22,075 nt of DNA from Sulfurovum sp. UBA1140 (GCA_002311915.1 DCAF01000039.1:1-22075), one strand, 5' to 3'; positions 1 to 7,229 are shown, counted from the first letter of the stretch. Translations and numbers: made by a program. The notes: generated by a model from the sequence alone, not told the origin.

Positions 1-59
1 TCTATCTCTGTTTTATAGAGTTGATACTGATACTGCAATTTGGCAAAGTCTATTTTCAT
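1..59 (-). CDS. DegT/DnrJ/EryC1/StrS-type sugar aminotransferase (WbpE-like), N-terminal fragment
   Basis: Only the first 19 codons lie in the window; the gene runs off the left edge. The protein starts MKIDFAKLQYQYQLYKTEI, which matches the typical N-terminus of PLP-dependent nucleotide-sugar aminotransferases of the DegT/WbpE family. In the known pathway WbpE transaminates the 3-keto sugar made by WbpB, and WbpD then acetylates the product. The ATG overlaps the stop codon of the acetyltransferase gene by 4 bp (ATGA), and an AAAGG ribosome site lies 10 bases upstream, so translation is probably coupled. Family assignment rests on a very short peptide plus strong context. Confidence 0.7.
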   Translation of the reverse strand, partial: MKIDFAKLQYQYQLYKTEI

Positions 60-703
60 TTTTTGGTTACCTTTATATTTTCATCAACTATCTCATAATG
101 AGCAAACTCATCTTCGGCTTTCTCATCGTTAAAGTTTAAGGTAGTTCCCGAAATACCAACCCAACCAATCTGCTTGGCAGGAACCCCCACCATCAACGCA
201 CAAGATTTAACATCTCGGTTAACCACTGCCCCTGAACCAATCAATGCATACTCTCCAATCGTTACCCCACAGATAATCGTGGCATTCGCACCAATGGTTG
301 AGCCTTTTTTAAGAAGCGTCTTTTTAAACTCCTCTTTTCTTGAGATAAACGCTCGGGGATTAATTACATTGGTAAAGACCATCGAAGGTCCTAAAAAAAC
401 ATCATCTTCAATCTCAACACCTTCATAAATAGAGACATTGTTTTGAACTTTAACACCATTGCCAATTTTTACCTTGGCTCCCACCACACAGTTTTGCCCA
501 AAAGAGCAGTTTTTACCAATAATGGTATGCGATAAAATATGAGAAAAATGCCATATCTTGGTTCCCTTGCCAATCGTGACCTTCTCATCAACGATACTGC
601 TCTCATGCACAAAAGCATTATGCGAAGGCTCCTCTTTAATACTTTTGGGTCTTCGTCTACTTTTCCAAGAATCTCGATTTATATATTTACCTTCGTTATT
701 CAT
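56..703 (-). CDS. WbpD-like UDP-sugar N-acetyltransferase (left-handed beta-helix)
   Basis: A 215-residue protein with a hexapeptide-repeat left-handed beta-helix from about residue 40 to 180 (repeats such as IGKGTKIW, IGKNCSFG, IGNGVKVQ, IGANATII, IGEYALIG) ending in VPAKQIGW, the usual end of the acetyltransferase helix. It most resembles WbpD/WlbB enzymes, which use acetyl-CoA to acetylate the 3-amino group of UDP-2-acetamido-3-amino-2,3-dideoxy-glucuronate. It has about 30 extra basic N-terminal residues compared with WbpD as I know it. The start is supported by AAGG 7 bases upstream of the ATG. It overlaps wbpB-like and wbpE-like genes by 4 bp on each side, which supports the pathway assignment; the exact sugar is inference. 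Confidence 0.85.
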   Translation of the reverse strand: MNNEGKYINRDSWKSRRRPKSIKEEPSHNAFVHESSIVDEKVTIGKGTKIWHFSHILSHTIIGKNCSFGQNCVVGAKVKIGNGVKVQNNVSIYEGVEIEDDVFLGPSMVFTNVINPRAFISRKEEFKKTLLKKGSTIGANATIICGVTIGEYALIGSGAVVNRDVKSCALMVGVPAKQIGWVGISGTTLNFNDEKAEDEFAHYEIVDENIKVTKK

Positions 704-1665
704 CCCAAGACCTTTTTACAAAATGGGTGATACTCACCCTTCATTCCAATCGCTTCAAGATTTCTAATCGTTGACACTGTATTAATAGAACCATACGCCT
801 CTTCTAAGCCAAAACCATTCCCCTTTAAAATCTCTTCATAACTTCTAGTATGCAAGTCAGTAAATCCACCACTAAACTCTATCTCTTCACCATCAATGGT
901 AATAGAACGATAGGTTCTCTGCCCTGTGGCTTGAATCTCTTTAGGAATATAATCATAGTTAACCGACAAAAACCACCGTACATTGGCATTTTTTAATTGA
1001 AAAGAACCTGCATTGGCATCGGGTGTTTTTAAGTGAACAATGTTCTCTTTGACCTCACCAAATATCCAACACAACATATCATAAAAATGTACCCCAATAT
1101 TAGAAGCGATTCCCCCCGATTTAACCTCGTCCCCTTTCCATGAGATAAAGTACCATTTCCCTCGACTGGTTAAATAGGTCAAATCAATATCATAAACTCT
1201 ATTAGGGTTTTGGGTTAACTCTTTAGTTACACGCTCTTTAAGGGCAATAATAGAGGGGTGCAGTCGCAGTTGCAAAATATTATAAACCTTTTGACCTGTC
1301 TCTTGTTCTATAATTTTTAACTGGTCAATGTTCCAAGGGTTCAGCACCAAAGGCTTCTCACAAATGGCATCAGCACCCGATTTCAGTGCAAATCGTATAT
1401 GAGAATCATGCAGATAATTTGGCGAACAGATAGCAACATAATCTATCTTACGCCCCGTATCTCTACGCCATTTGTCTACAAATCTGTCAAACCGTTCAAA
1501 CTCGGTAAAAAAATTAGCCTCTGGAAAGTTACTGTCCATAATTCCAATACCATCATAAGGATCAAGGGCAGCCACCAAATCATTTCCCGTCTCTTTAATC
1601 GCCCTCATATGTCGTGGAGCGATATACCCCGATGCACCAATCAATGCAAAATTTTTACTATCCAT
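700..1665 (-). CDS. WbpB-like Gfo/Idh/MocA oxidoreductase (UDP-GlcNAcA 3-dehydrogenase type)
   Basis: A 321-residue NAD-dependent oxidoreductase. The N-terminal Rossmann fold begins FALIGASGYIAPRH, and the cofactor/catalytic motif CEKP is present (GADAICEKPLVLNP, about residue 110). The YIAPRH start and the overall pattern match WbpB/WlbA, which oxidise C3 of UDP-N-acetylglucosaminuronic acid. An in-frame TTG at 1680 would add five residues, but those bases are the ribosome site itself (GGAAAGGAATAAG then ATG at 1665), so 1665 is the better start. It overlaps the downstream acetyltransferase by 4 bp. It is separated from metK by a 94-bp gap that holds an inverted-repeat element. Confidence 0.85.
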   Translation of the reverse strand: MDSKNFALIGASGYIAPRHMRAIKETGNDLVAALDPYDGIGIMDSNFPEANFFTEFERFDRFVDKWRRDTGRKIDYVAICSPNYLHDSHIRFALKSGADAICEKPLVLNPWNIDQLKIIEQETGQKVYNILQLRLHPSIIALKERVTKELTQNPNRVYDIDLTYLTSRGKWYFISWKGDEVKSGGIASNIGVHFYDMLCWIFGEVKENIVHLKTPDANAGSFQLKNANVRWFLSVNYDYIPKEIQATGQRTYRSITIDGEEIEFSGGFTDLHTRSYEEILKGNGFGLEEAYGSINTVSTIRNLEAIGMKGEYHPFCKKVLG

Positions 1666-1693
1666 CTTATTCCTTTCCAATCATCTTTTAGTC

Positions 1694-1748
1694 TTGGAAC
1701 CGATGGCTTTAGCCTCGTTTTATTCGGGTGTAAACACGCCGATTCCAA
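1694..1748. repeat. 55-bp imperfect inverted-repeat element downstream of metK
   Basis: The element begins TTGGAA and ends TTCCAA. About 16 of the first 24 bases match the reverse complement of the last 24. Inside are a small palindrome GGCTTTAGCC (1705-1714) and GTGTAAACAC (1728-1737). It fills most of the gap between metK and the wbpB-like gene and codes for nothing evident. It could be a small non-autonomous palindromic repeat, or simply an RNA stem-loop ending the metK transcript. There is only one copy in this window, so its repeated nature is inferred. Confidence 0.45.
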
Positions 1749-1759
1749 AAAAATAGCTA

Positions 1760-2962
1760 TTACTTTATTAAATTTTGAAATGCCCCAATCTCATCAAGTT
1801 GCTCCCAAGGGTAATCACTCTGCCCTACTTGCCCACGAGATGCCACATCGGCATATAAAAATGTCTCTTTAGAGGGTTTGTCCAGATTAAATTTCTTGGT
1901 AATCCAGTTCGGTGTTAAAGGAAACGTATTCATTACAAAAGTAGAAAGCTTATCATCATCAAGCCCCTCAATAACTGTTCCATAGGTATCAACTGCTACC
2001 GAAGTGGGTCGTGCCACACCAATGGCATACGAGAGTTGAACCACTGCTTTTTTTGCCAATTTAGATGCCACAATATGTTTGGCGATATATCTCGCAGCGT
2101 AAAGCCCTGATCTGTCTACTTTGGTATAATCTTTAGAGCTTTGAGCCCCACCACCAATCGGTGCATACCCTCCAAAACTGTCCACAATCAGTTTTCGTCC
2201 TGTCAATCCAGAATCATGTAGGGGAGAGTGTGAAACATATTTTCCTGTTGGGTTAATATGTATAATACAGTCATCTTTGTTGTATAAGTTTTTAGGTAAT
2301 CCTGCATCATCAATCAGTGTTTGAATTAACTCTCGTACCGTCTTAATTCTCATACTGTTCACACATGGAGCCGAGACCACAATCGTATGAATTTTTTGAG
2401 GCTGACACGATTCAAAGTTAGCTTTAACCCCATAATCCATGGTTACCTGTGTCTTAATATCAATACCCAATTTAGAGGGGTTCTCTTTCGCATAATCATA
2501 AACCTTTTCCATTAAAACTCTGGCATAGGTAATGGCACTAGGCATATAATTTTTGGTTTCACAATCGGCGTAACCAAACATAATTCCTTGGTCTCCTGCT
2601 CCTATCTCACCATCTTCTTGATCAACTCCTTGATTAATATCAGGCGATTGAGAGTTAAGCAATACCTGCACCTCAATATCTTCAGGATGCAGACACTCCT
2701 CTTTGGTAAAATAGGGATTACCATCATAACCAATCTTGGCTAAAGCATCATGTACCACTTGTTTATAATCTTCGGTGGTCATTTTGGTCTTAGAAGTCAC
2801 CTCTCCACCAATAATCACATGCTTTCCTGCCACAAAAACCTCTGAAGCCACACGCGACTTGACATCACCCATAATCAACTTATCAACAATGCTATCGGCA
2901 ATAATATCTGCACACTTATCAGGATGCCCTGGACTAACCACTTCACTAGTAAAAAGATACAT
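1760..2962 (-). CDS. metK: S-adenosylmethionine synthetase
   Basis: A 400-residue cytoplasmic enzyme making S-adenosylmethionine from methionine and ATP, slightly longer than the E. coli enzyme (384). Signatures seen are GHPDKCAD near residue 12 (ATP and Mg site), GAGDQGIMFGYA at 121-132, and the glycine-rich loop GGGAQSSKDYTKVDRSG with the catalytic Lys/Asp region. The loop reads AQSSKD where the E. coli form is AFSGKD. The ribosome site TTAGGAG lies 5 bases before the ATG. It lies 38 bp after rnhB and is probably transcribed with recQ-rnhB. Confidence 0.97.
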   Translation of the reverse strand: MYLFTSEVVSPGHPDKCADIIADSIVDKLIMGDVKSRVASEVFVAGKHVIIGGEVTSKTKMTTEDYKQVVHDALAKIGYDGNPYFTKEECLHPEDIEVQVLLNSQSPDINQGVDQEDGEIGAGDQGIMFGYADCETKNYMPSAITYARVLMEKVYDYAKENPSKLGIDIKTQVTMDYGVKANFESCQPQKIHTIVVSAPCVNSMRIKTVRELIQTLIDDAGLPKNLYNKDDCIIHINPTGKYVSHSPLHDSGLTGRKLIVDSFGGYAPIGGGAQSSKDYTKVDRSGLYAARYIAKHIVASKLAKKAVVQLSYAIGVARPTSVAVDTYGTVIEGLDDDKLSTFVMNTFPLTPNWITKKFNLDKPSKETFLYADVASRGQVGQSDYPWEQLDEIGAFQNLIK

Positions 2963-3000
2963 TTTTACTCCTAACTATAAATTATTGTTCGCATTGTATC

Positions 3001-3540
3001 TTAAACTATTTTAATTTTAAAACTTCGACGATGAATATCACAATAGCCAAACTCTTTTATCGCCTTTATATGGGATTTAGTCCCATATCCCTTATGTTTC
3101 TCGAACCCATATTCAGGATAACGTTTGGCATCTTTTATAATGGCTCGATCATGCGTCACCTTGGCTAAAATACTCGCTGCACTCACCTCGGCAACTTTAG
3201 CATCGGCTTTGACCATGGTATTAATACCCAACACCCCAAAGGTTTGATTCCCATCAAAAAGATAAACCTCTGCCTCTAAATTTTTTAAAATAGACTCCAA
3301 CCCCTTACTCAAACAAGCACTCAAACCCAACTCATCTATCTCTTTAGGAGAAAAACTAACAATATGATATTTAGAGTTTTCAATTATCAAAGGGTACAAT
3401 GCTTCTCGTTTTTTTTCAGAAATTTTCTTAGAATCCATTAACCCCTCAATAGGATTAACTAAAACTACCCCTGCCATGACCAAATCACCTGCCAAAGGTC
3501 CTCTTCCTGCTTCATCTATGCCACACAATACTCTAGACAT
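3001..3540 (-). CDS. rnhB: Ribonuclease HII
   Basis: A 179-residue type 2 RNase H that removes RNA from RNA-DNA hybrids, including single ribonucleotides left in DNA. The family signature GIDEAGRGPLAGD lies at the N-terminus, giving catalytic D9 and E10. Further acidic residues expected for the D-E-D-D site are D96 (LFDGNQT) and D113 (VKADAKVAEVSAASI, the conserved substrate-binding stretch). Length is normal for a short bacterial RNase HII. Its start overlaps the end of recQ by 8 bp, which indicates one transcript and coupled translation. Confidence 0.96.
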   Translation of the reverse strand: MSRVLCGIDEAGRGPLAGDLVMAGVVLVNPIEGLMDSKKISEKKREALYPLIIENSKYHIVSFSPKEIDELGLSACLSKGLESILKNLEAEVYLFDGNQTFGVLGINTMVKADAKVAEVSAASILAKVTHDRAIIKDAKRYPEYGFEKHKGYGTKSHIKAIKEFGYCDIHRRSFKIKIV

Positions 3541-5323
3541 TATTTATCTCCTCTATCAACACCAAAAACGCCTCTCCATATCGTTCAAACTTTACCTCTC
3601 CAATTCCATGAACATCTAACATTTCATTTTTATTACTTGGCATCACGTTTGAGAGTTCTTTGAGTGTTTTATCAGAAAAGACCACATAAGGGGGAACCTT
3701 ATTTATTGTGGCAATCTCTTTTCTTAATGCTCTGAATTTATCAAAAATCTCTACTTCATAATCGTCGAAATAGGTTACTTTTTTCTTGGATTTTGCTTTT
3801 TTAACCACCATTCTCTCTTCGCGTATCGAGACCAATTCAGCACCTTTAAGTATGCCCACTCCTCTATCGGTCAAATAGTAAACCCGATACTCTCCTATGC
3901 CAATGGCTCCAAGCTCTAGCAGTTTGTCTGCAATGGTTAGCCATTGGGCTTTTGAGTGGTGTTCTCCAATACCATAAACCGTCAGTTGGTCATGGGTGTT
4001 GGTTAATATTCTCTGCTCTTTGCTTCCTCGTAGTACGTCAATGACATAGTGTATTCCAAAAGATTGTTTGGTTCGGTAGATAGCAGAGAGAAGTTTTTGT
4101 GCATCTTGGGTGATGTCGATACTATTTTTATCGGGGTAGAGGCAGTTATCACACCGATTACCACACGCTTCAATGGTGTCGTTAAAATAGGTAGCTATCT
4201 GCTGATGTCGGCAAGATTCTGAATCAGAAAACCTTGCAATGGTGTTAATTTTTTCATAAGCGTTCTCTTTATAGGGGCTATCAGGAAGCTCATCAATAAA
4301 AGATTTTTGTTGTACCACATCTGATGCCGAAAAAAGCAGTAGTGTGGTGGCATCAAGCCCATCACGCCCTGAACGTCCTATCTCTTGGTAGTAGTTCTCT
4401 AGGGTTTTGGGCAGATTCATATGTACCACAAACCGAATATTACTCTTATCAATTCCCATACCAAATGCAATGGTAGCAACCACAATATTTATCTCATCAC
4501 TTACAAAATCGTGATAAACTTTTTTCTTAACATCCGTGGGGAGTCCTGCATGAAAAGCTTGAGCCTTATAGCCCTGTTTTTGAAGATAGGTAGCCGTAGC
4601 CTCGGTCTGTTTTCTTGAAAAGGCATAAACAATCCCCATCTCACCCTCGTGCTCTTTTAAAAAATGGGTTAGTTGTCTTCGACCATCACTCTGGCGATGT
4701 TGGGCTGTAATGGTCAAGTTTTCACGAAAAAGAGAACCTGTGACCACCTTTGGATTTTTTAGTTGAAGATTGCTCAGAATATCCTCTTTTACAATGGTGG
4801 TCGCCGTTGCTGTAAATGCCGTAATGGTCGTATTGGGAAAAGATATTTTTAGTTGAGACAACATGCGATAGTGTTCACGAAACTCATGACCCCATTCGCT
4901 GACACAGTGGGCTTCATCAATCACAAAGAAGTTGATATTTAAATCCATCAAAAAGGTTAAAAAATAATTATTCATTAAACGTTCAGGAGCCACATAGAGT
5001 AGTTTTATTTGATTATTATAAAGAGCTTGTTCTATTAATTTGCTCTCTTCAATGGTCTGTATTGAGCTTAACATCTCGGCAGATATGCCGTTTTCTTTAA
5101 GTGCTACGACTTGGTCGTGCATGAGTGCCAAAAGTGGAGATACCACCACCGTTACCCCATCCATTAAGAGTGAAGGGAGTTGATAACAGAGTGACTTTCC
5201 TCCACCTGTGGGGAGTATCATCAGAACATCTTGATGATTTAAGATGCTGTCAATCACCTCCTCTTGTTGTTCTCTAAAGTTTTGGTGTCCAAAATAGTGT
5301 TGTAGTGTTTGCTGTTTATTCAT
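3533..5323 (-). CDS. recQ: ATP-dependent DNA helicase RecQ
   Basis: A 596-residue 3'-5' DNA helicase for recombination and fork repair. Domains in order: helicase core with Walker A TGGGKS (39-44), DEAH box (136-139) and the RecQ aromatic-rich loop CVSEWGHEFR; second helicase half with QEIGRSGRDG (313-322); zinc-binding region with C371, C387, C391 and C394; RQC winged helix; and a C-terminal HRDC domain (about 520-595). Length matches full bacterial RecQ. There is no good Shine-Dalgarno sequence before the ATG; instead a 15-bp palindrome lies right upstream. It is the first gene of the recQ-rnhB-metK run. Confidence 0.97.
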   Translation of the reverse strand: MNKQQTLQHYFGHQNFREQQEEVIDSILNHQDVLMILPTGGGKSLCYQLPSLLMDGVTVVVSPLLALMHDQVVALKENGISAEMLSSIQTIEESKLIEQALYNNQIKLLYVAPERLMNNYFLTFLMDLNINFFVIDEAHCVSEWGHEFREHYRMLSQLKISFPNTTITAFTATATTIVKEDILSNLQLKNPKVVTGSLFRENLTITAQHRQSDGRRQLTHFLKEHEGEMGIVYAFSRKQTEATATYLQKQGYKAQAFHAGLPTDVKKKVYHDFVSDEINIVVATIAFGMGIDKSNIRFVVHMNLPKTLENYYQEIGRSGRDGLDATTLLLFSASDVVQQKSFIDELPDSPYKENAYEKINTIARFSDSESCRHQQIATYFNDTIEACGNRCDNCLYPDKNSIDITQDAQKLLSAIYRTKQSFGIHYVIDVLRGSKEQRILTNTHDQLTVYGIGEHHSKAQWLTIADKLLELGAIGIGEYRVYYLTDRGVGILKGAELVSIREERMVVKKAKSKKKVTYFDDYEVEIFDKFRALRKEIATINKVPPYVVFSDKTLKELSNVMPSNKNEMLDVHGIGEVKFERYGEAFLVLIEEINNV

Positions 5324-5324
5324 C

Positions 5325-5339
5325 TTGATATAGTATCAA
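5325..5339. promoter_or_regulatory. 15-bp palindrome directly upstream of recQ
   Basis: TTGATA and TATCAA half-sites are separated by three bases and lie one base before the recQ start codon (5321-5323). The spacing is one base wider than a standard FNR box (TTGAT-N4-ATCAA), so FNR binding is doubtful. On the minus strand the centre reads TACTAT, a weak -10-like hexamer at -12 to -7 relative to the A of the ATG. It may be an operator or promoter part for recQ. Confidence 0.3.
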
Positions 5340-5458
5340 AAGAGAACTTGTGATGTTGTGAAAGAACAGTTTAACACATCTTAAATGTTTGAATTTTATT
5401 AGATTAATAATATTTAATAGAAGGTGTTTTAAAGAACTAAATATTTTTAGAAAAGTTT

Positions 5459-5464
5459 TATAAT
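5459..5464 (+). promoter_or_regulatory. Consensus -10 (TATAAT) upstream of the outer-membrane pseudogene
   Basis: A perfect TATAAT lies 75 bases before the ATG of the barrel remnant at 5539. No clear -35 is seen, which is common in Campylobacterota promoters. The surrounding 5324-5538 region is very AT-rich and otherwise holds a 10-bp palindrome ACCAATTGGT at 5500-5509 in what would be the leader. The background AT content makes chance matches likely. Confidence 0.35.
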
Positions 5465-5538
5465 ATTATCTTTATTGTAAAAAATTTTGATAGGATTTGA
5501 CCAATTGGTGGTCTAATTTTAAAGTATGGGAGTTTTTT

Positions 5539-6020
5539 ATGAAGAGAGTTATACTTTTTAATAGTGACATTGTTGTCTGCAAGTATAGAAAATGAGATAG
5601 GTATTAGTACCCACGTGACCTCTATACATAATAAAGGTGGGTTGACATTTAGAAACCATGGAACAGGATTAACCTATCAATTAAATAGCTATGTGATTAG
5701 TCCAAGATTTGATTTGGATTACACCAAAATTTCTGATTATGAGCAAGTCAACAGCCTAGTAAGGGTCTCGATAAATGCTCTTTATGAATTTGAAAATGCA
5801 ACAGAGTTCCTGCCGTATGGATTGGTGGGACTTGGGTATGAAAAAGTATTTTCAGAAGTCAAAGACACCTTTAGTAGTCACGCTTTTTTACAAGGTGGTG
5901 CAGGTCTTGCGTATACACTTCAAACTGCAAGGCACTGCAGGGGTGGGGATACCGACAGTAAAAATAGTACCAATGGTATCAGTTTTAGGGCATCCTCTGC
6001 TTATTTGGAATAAAATTTAA
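5539..6020 (+). pseudogene. Outer-membrane beta-barrel protein (OmpA/OprF N-terminal type), frameshifted and truncated
   Basis: From the ATG at 5539 the reading is MKRVILF and then falls out of frame at a T/A-rich stretch near 5554-5561. Shifting by one base continues with IVTLLSAS, giving a good signal peptide, and then about 120 residues of alternating beta-strand pattern, including FLPYGLVGLGYEKV and AFLQGGAGLAYTL, typical of small OmpA-like barrels. After about 5925 the barrel frame loses sense (basic, Cys-containing tail ending at 6013) and the reading may shift to the frame that ends at 6020. No periplasmic OmpA C-terminal domain follows. An intact product would need GTG at 5564 as start and would lack a signal peptide. 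A sequencing error at the first site is possible but would not explain the lost end. Confidence 0.65.
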
Positions 6021-6030
6021 CGGCTTTAAG

Positions 6031-6069
6031 TTAACTCTTTTTCAATTAAGAGTAAAATACTCCTAATTG
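6031..6069 (+). promoter_or_regulatory. Promoter with 27-bp inverted repeat upstream of the ferredoxin gene
   Basis: An inverted repeat of two 12-base arms (CAATTAAGAGTA and TACTCCTAATTG) around a 3-base centre lies at 6043-6069, with one mismatched pair. Its middle contains TAAAAT (6053-6058), a good -10, with a TTAACT -35-like hexamer at 6031-6036 and 16-bp spacing. This looks like a promoter covered by a dimeric repressor's operator. A leader stem-loop or a terminator for the preceding remnant is possible, but no T-run follows it. The ferredoxin ribosome site AAAGGA starts a few bases downstream. Confidence 0.45.
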
Positions 6070-6089
6070 AATTTCAAAGGATTTAAACC

Positions 6090-6464
6090 ATGATGGGAAT
6101 ACCACAACCTGCATTTTATATATTTAAGTGTCAACAATCAGCACCTCCAGGGATGCCAAAACCAAGCTGTGTAAGCCAAAATAACCCAGAGTCACAACAA
6201 CTTATGCAACACCTATCACAACAACTAATGATGAAAGGGATTATTGCCACAGCTACACCAATCCAGACCTCTTGTCTAAATCGTTGTCAACAAGGACCTG
6301 TTATCTTGGTAGAACCTGGGCATACCATGTATGTTGAACTAACCAAAGATAAAATAGATAGAATTATTGATGAGCATATCATCGGTGGAAATGTAGTTGC
6401 TGAGTATGTAATTGCAGATGAAGCTTGGGGCGAACCTATTTCTCCTGCTTCTATGGCTAGATAG
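6090..6464 (+). CDS. Thioredoxin-like [2Fe-2S] ferredoxin
   Basis: A 124-residue cytoplasmic protein with the four-cysteine pattern of thioredoxin-fold ferredoxins: C14 and C27 in the first half (YIFKCQQ...PSCVSQ) and C62-x3-C66 in CLNRCQQGPVILVEPG. The latter is the hallmark of the NuoE/Aquifex-type [2Fe-2S] fold. It ends with the MYVELTKDKIDRIIDEHI stretch common in stand-alone versions. Such proteins carry single electrons, but the partner is not shown by the context. The start is the first of two ATGs, with AAAGGA 8 bases upstream. It is transcribed alone, toward hisIE, and its terminator hairpin overlaps the end of that gene. Confidence 0.85.
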   Translation: MMGIPQPAFYIFKCQQSAPPGMPKPSCVSQNNPESQQLMQHLSQQLMMKGIIATATPIQTSCLNRCQQGPVILVEPGHTMYVELTKDKIDRIIDEHIIGGNVVAEYVIADEAWGEPISPASMAR

Positions 6465-6472
6465 TTTTTTTT

Positions 6473-6494
6473 AAGAGAGTCTAACGACTCTCTT
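6473..6494 (+). terminator. Convergent terminator hairpin between the ferredoxin gene and hisIE
   Basis: A perfect 9-bp stem (AAGAGAGTC / GACTCTCTT) with loop TAAC is followed on the plus strand by TCTCTTC. It begins 8 bases after the ferredoxin stop codon. The hisIE stop codon (6481-6483, minus strand) lies inside it. The T-tail is imperfect, and a T8 run precedes the stem. Confidence 0.6.
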
Positions 6495-7140
6495 TCTCTT
6501 CAATTCCTGATTTTCCAAATCTTTTTTCTAACTCTTGCTTAACTCTATCAGGAGTAATGTCTCGATATCCAAGACCTACTAAAGTGTGATACAATAAATC
6601 AGCAGACTCATAAATCACCTGTTCATCGCTCTCTTTATCTATGGCAACACAAACTTCATCTGCCTCTTCACGAATTTTTGAAAGCATTAACGCTTTATCA
6701 TTAAGAAGCTTCTTAGTCCATGATTTTTGAGTATCAGAGCTATTTTTACGCTCTAATATCGTATGATAAAGTGTATCAACCACACCATAGATACTGTCGG
6801 TATTTATCTCTTGTTCTAAAACTCTCTTCTTTTGGACTACCGAGGTAAAGAAACAGCTTTTGGTTCCTGTATGACAGGCAACACCATTCTGTTTAATTTT
6901 TAATACCACCGTATCAGCATCACAATCAAGAAGTATATCTTTTATCTCTTGGGTATGGTTTGAGCTTTCACCCTTTTTCCAAAGTCGTTGTCTGCTTCTA
7001 CTAAAATAGTGGGCGTAACCTGTGCTAAGGGTTAAGTTATAAGCCTCTTCATTCATATAGGCCAACATTAATACTTGTCCCGTTTCGTGGTCTTGGGCTA
7101 TTGCAGGAATTAAGGGATTTTTTTGCCAGTTGATTTGCAT
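6481..7140 (-). CDS. hisIE: Bifunctional phosphoribosyl-AMP cyclohydrolase / phosphoribosyl-ATP pyrophosphatase
   Basis: A 219-residue fusion carrying out steps 2 and 3 of histidine synthesis. The N-terminal HisI domain (about 1-110) has the metal-binding motifs DCDADTV and GVACHTGTKSCFF. The C-terminal HisE domain (about 120-210) has the MazG-like acidic motif REEADEV and ESADLLYHTLVGL. The frame stays open to 7224, but those 28 extra residues are the translation of a REP element. The ATG at 7138-7140 (MQINWQKNPL) fits the family start and has GGAG 10 bases upstream. It is last in a probable ilvE-SPFH-hisIE run. Confidence 0.95.
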   Translation of the reverse strand: MQINWQKNPLIPAIAQDHETGQVLMLAYMNEEAYNLTLSTGYAHYFSRSRQRLWKKGESSNHTQEIKDILLDCDADTVVLKIKQNGVACHTGTKSCFFTSVVQKKRVLEQEINTDSIYGVVDTLYHTILERKNSSDTQKSWTKKLLNDKALMLSKIREEADEVCVAIDKESDEQVIYESADLLYHTLVGLGYRDITPDRVKQELEKRFGKSGIEEKESR

Positions 7141-7156
7141 AGTTGGGGGTCTCCAT

Positions 7157-7227
7157 GTAGCGTGGGCATTCTTGCCCACGAAAGATATTTTCTTGTTGTT
7201 CATCGTGGGCAGGAATGCCCACACTAC
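7157..7227. repeat. Pair of inverted REP elements (BIME-like) with GTAG heads
   Basis: Two 24-bp units face each other: 7157-7180 on the plus strand and 7204-7227 on the minus strand, with 23 bp between. Read from its own 5' end, each starts GTAG and continues with a hairpin (GTGGGCA, a TTCT or TTCC loop, TGCCCAC); the units agree at 22 of 24 positions. A GTAG head plus a GC-rich palindrome is the described hallmark of REP sequences mobilised by RAYT (TnpA_REP) transposases. The pair fills the gap between the stop of the SPFH gene (7230) and the start of hisIE (7140). No RAYT gene is in the window. Confidence 0.8.
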
Positions 7228-7229
7228 GA

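Noticed and set aside
1399..1872. 157-codon open frame on the plus strand across wbpB-like start, inverted repeat and metK end
   Set aside because: It lies antisense to two well-supported genes, has no ribosome site or recognisable domain, and its composition is that of a reversed coding frame.
2974..2979. TATAGT on the minus strand as a metK-specific -10
   Set aside because: It would start transcription inside or after the metK ribosome site, leaving no usable leader. Read-through from recQ-rnhB is simpler.
5325..5339. FNR box at recQ
   Set aside because: The half-sites TTGAT and ATCAA are separated by five bases instead of four, so it was listed only as a palindrome.
5775..6020. 81-codon plus-strand frame overlapping the barrel remnant
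   Set aside because: Its first two thirds are an out-of-frame reading of the beta-barrel. Only the last 30 or so codons might be the displaced end of the same pseudogene.
7157..7227. CRISPR-like repeat array
   Set aside because: There are only two units in inverted orientation with a GTAG head; CRISPR repeats are direct, and no cas gene is present.
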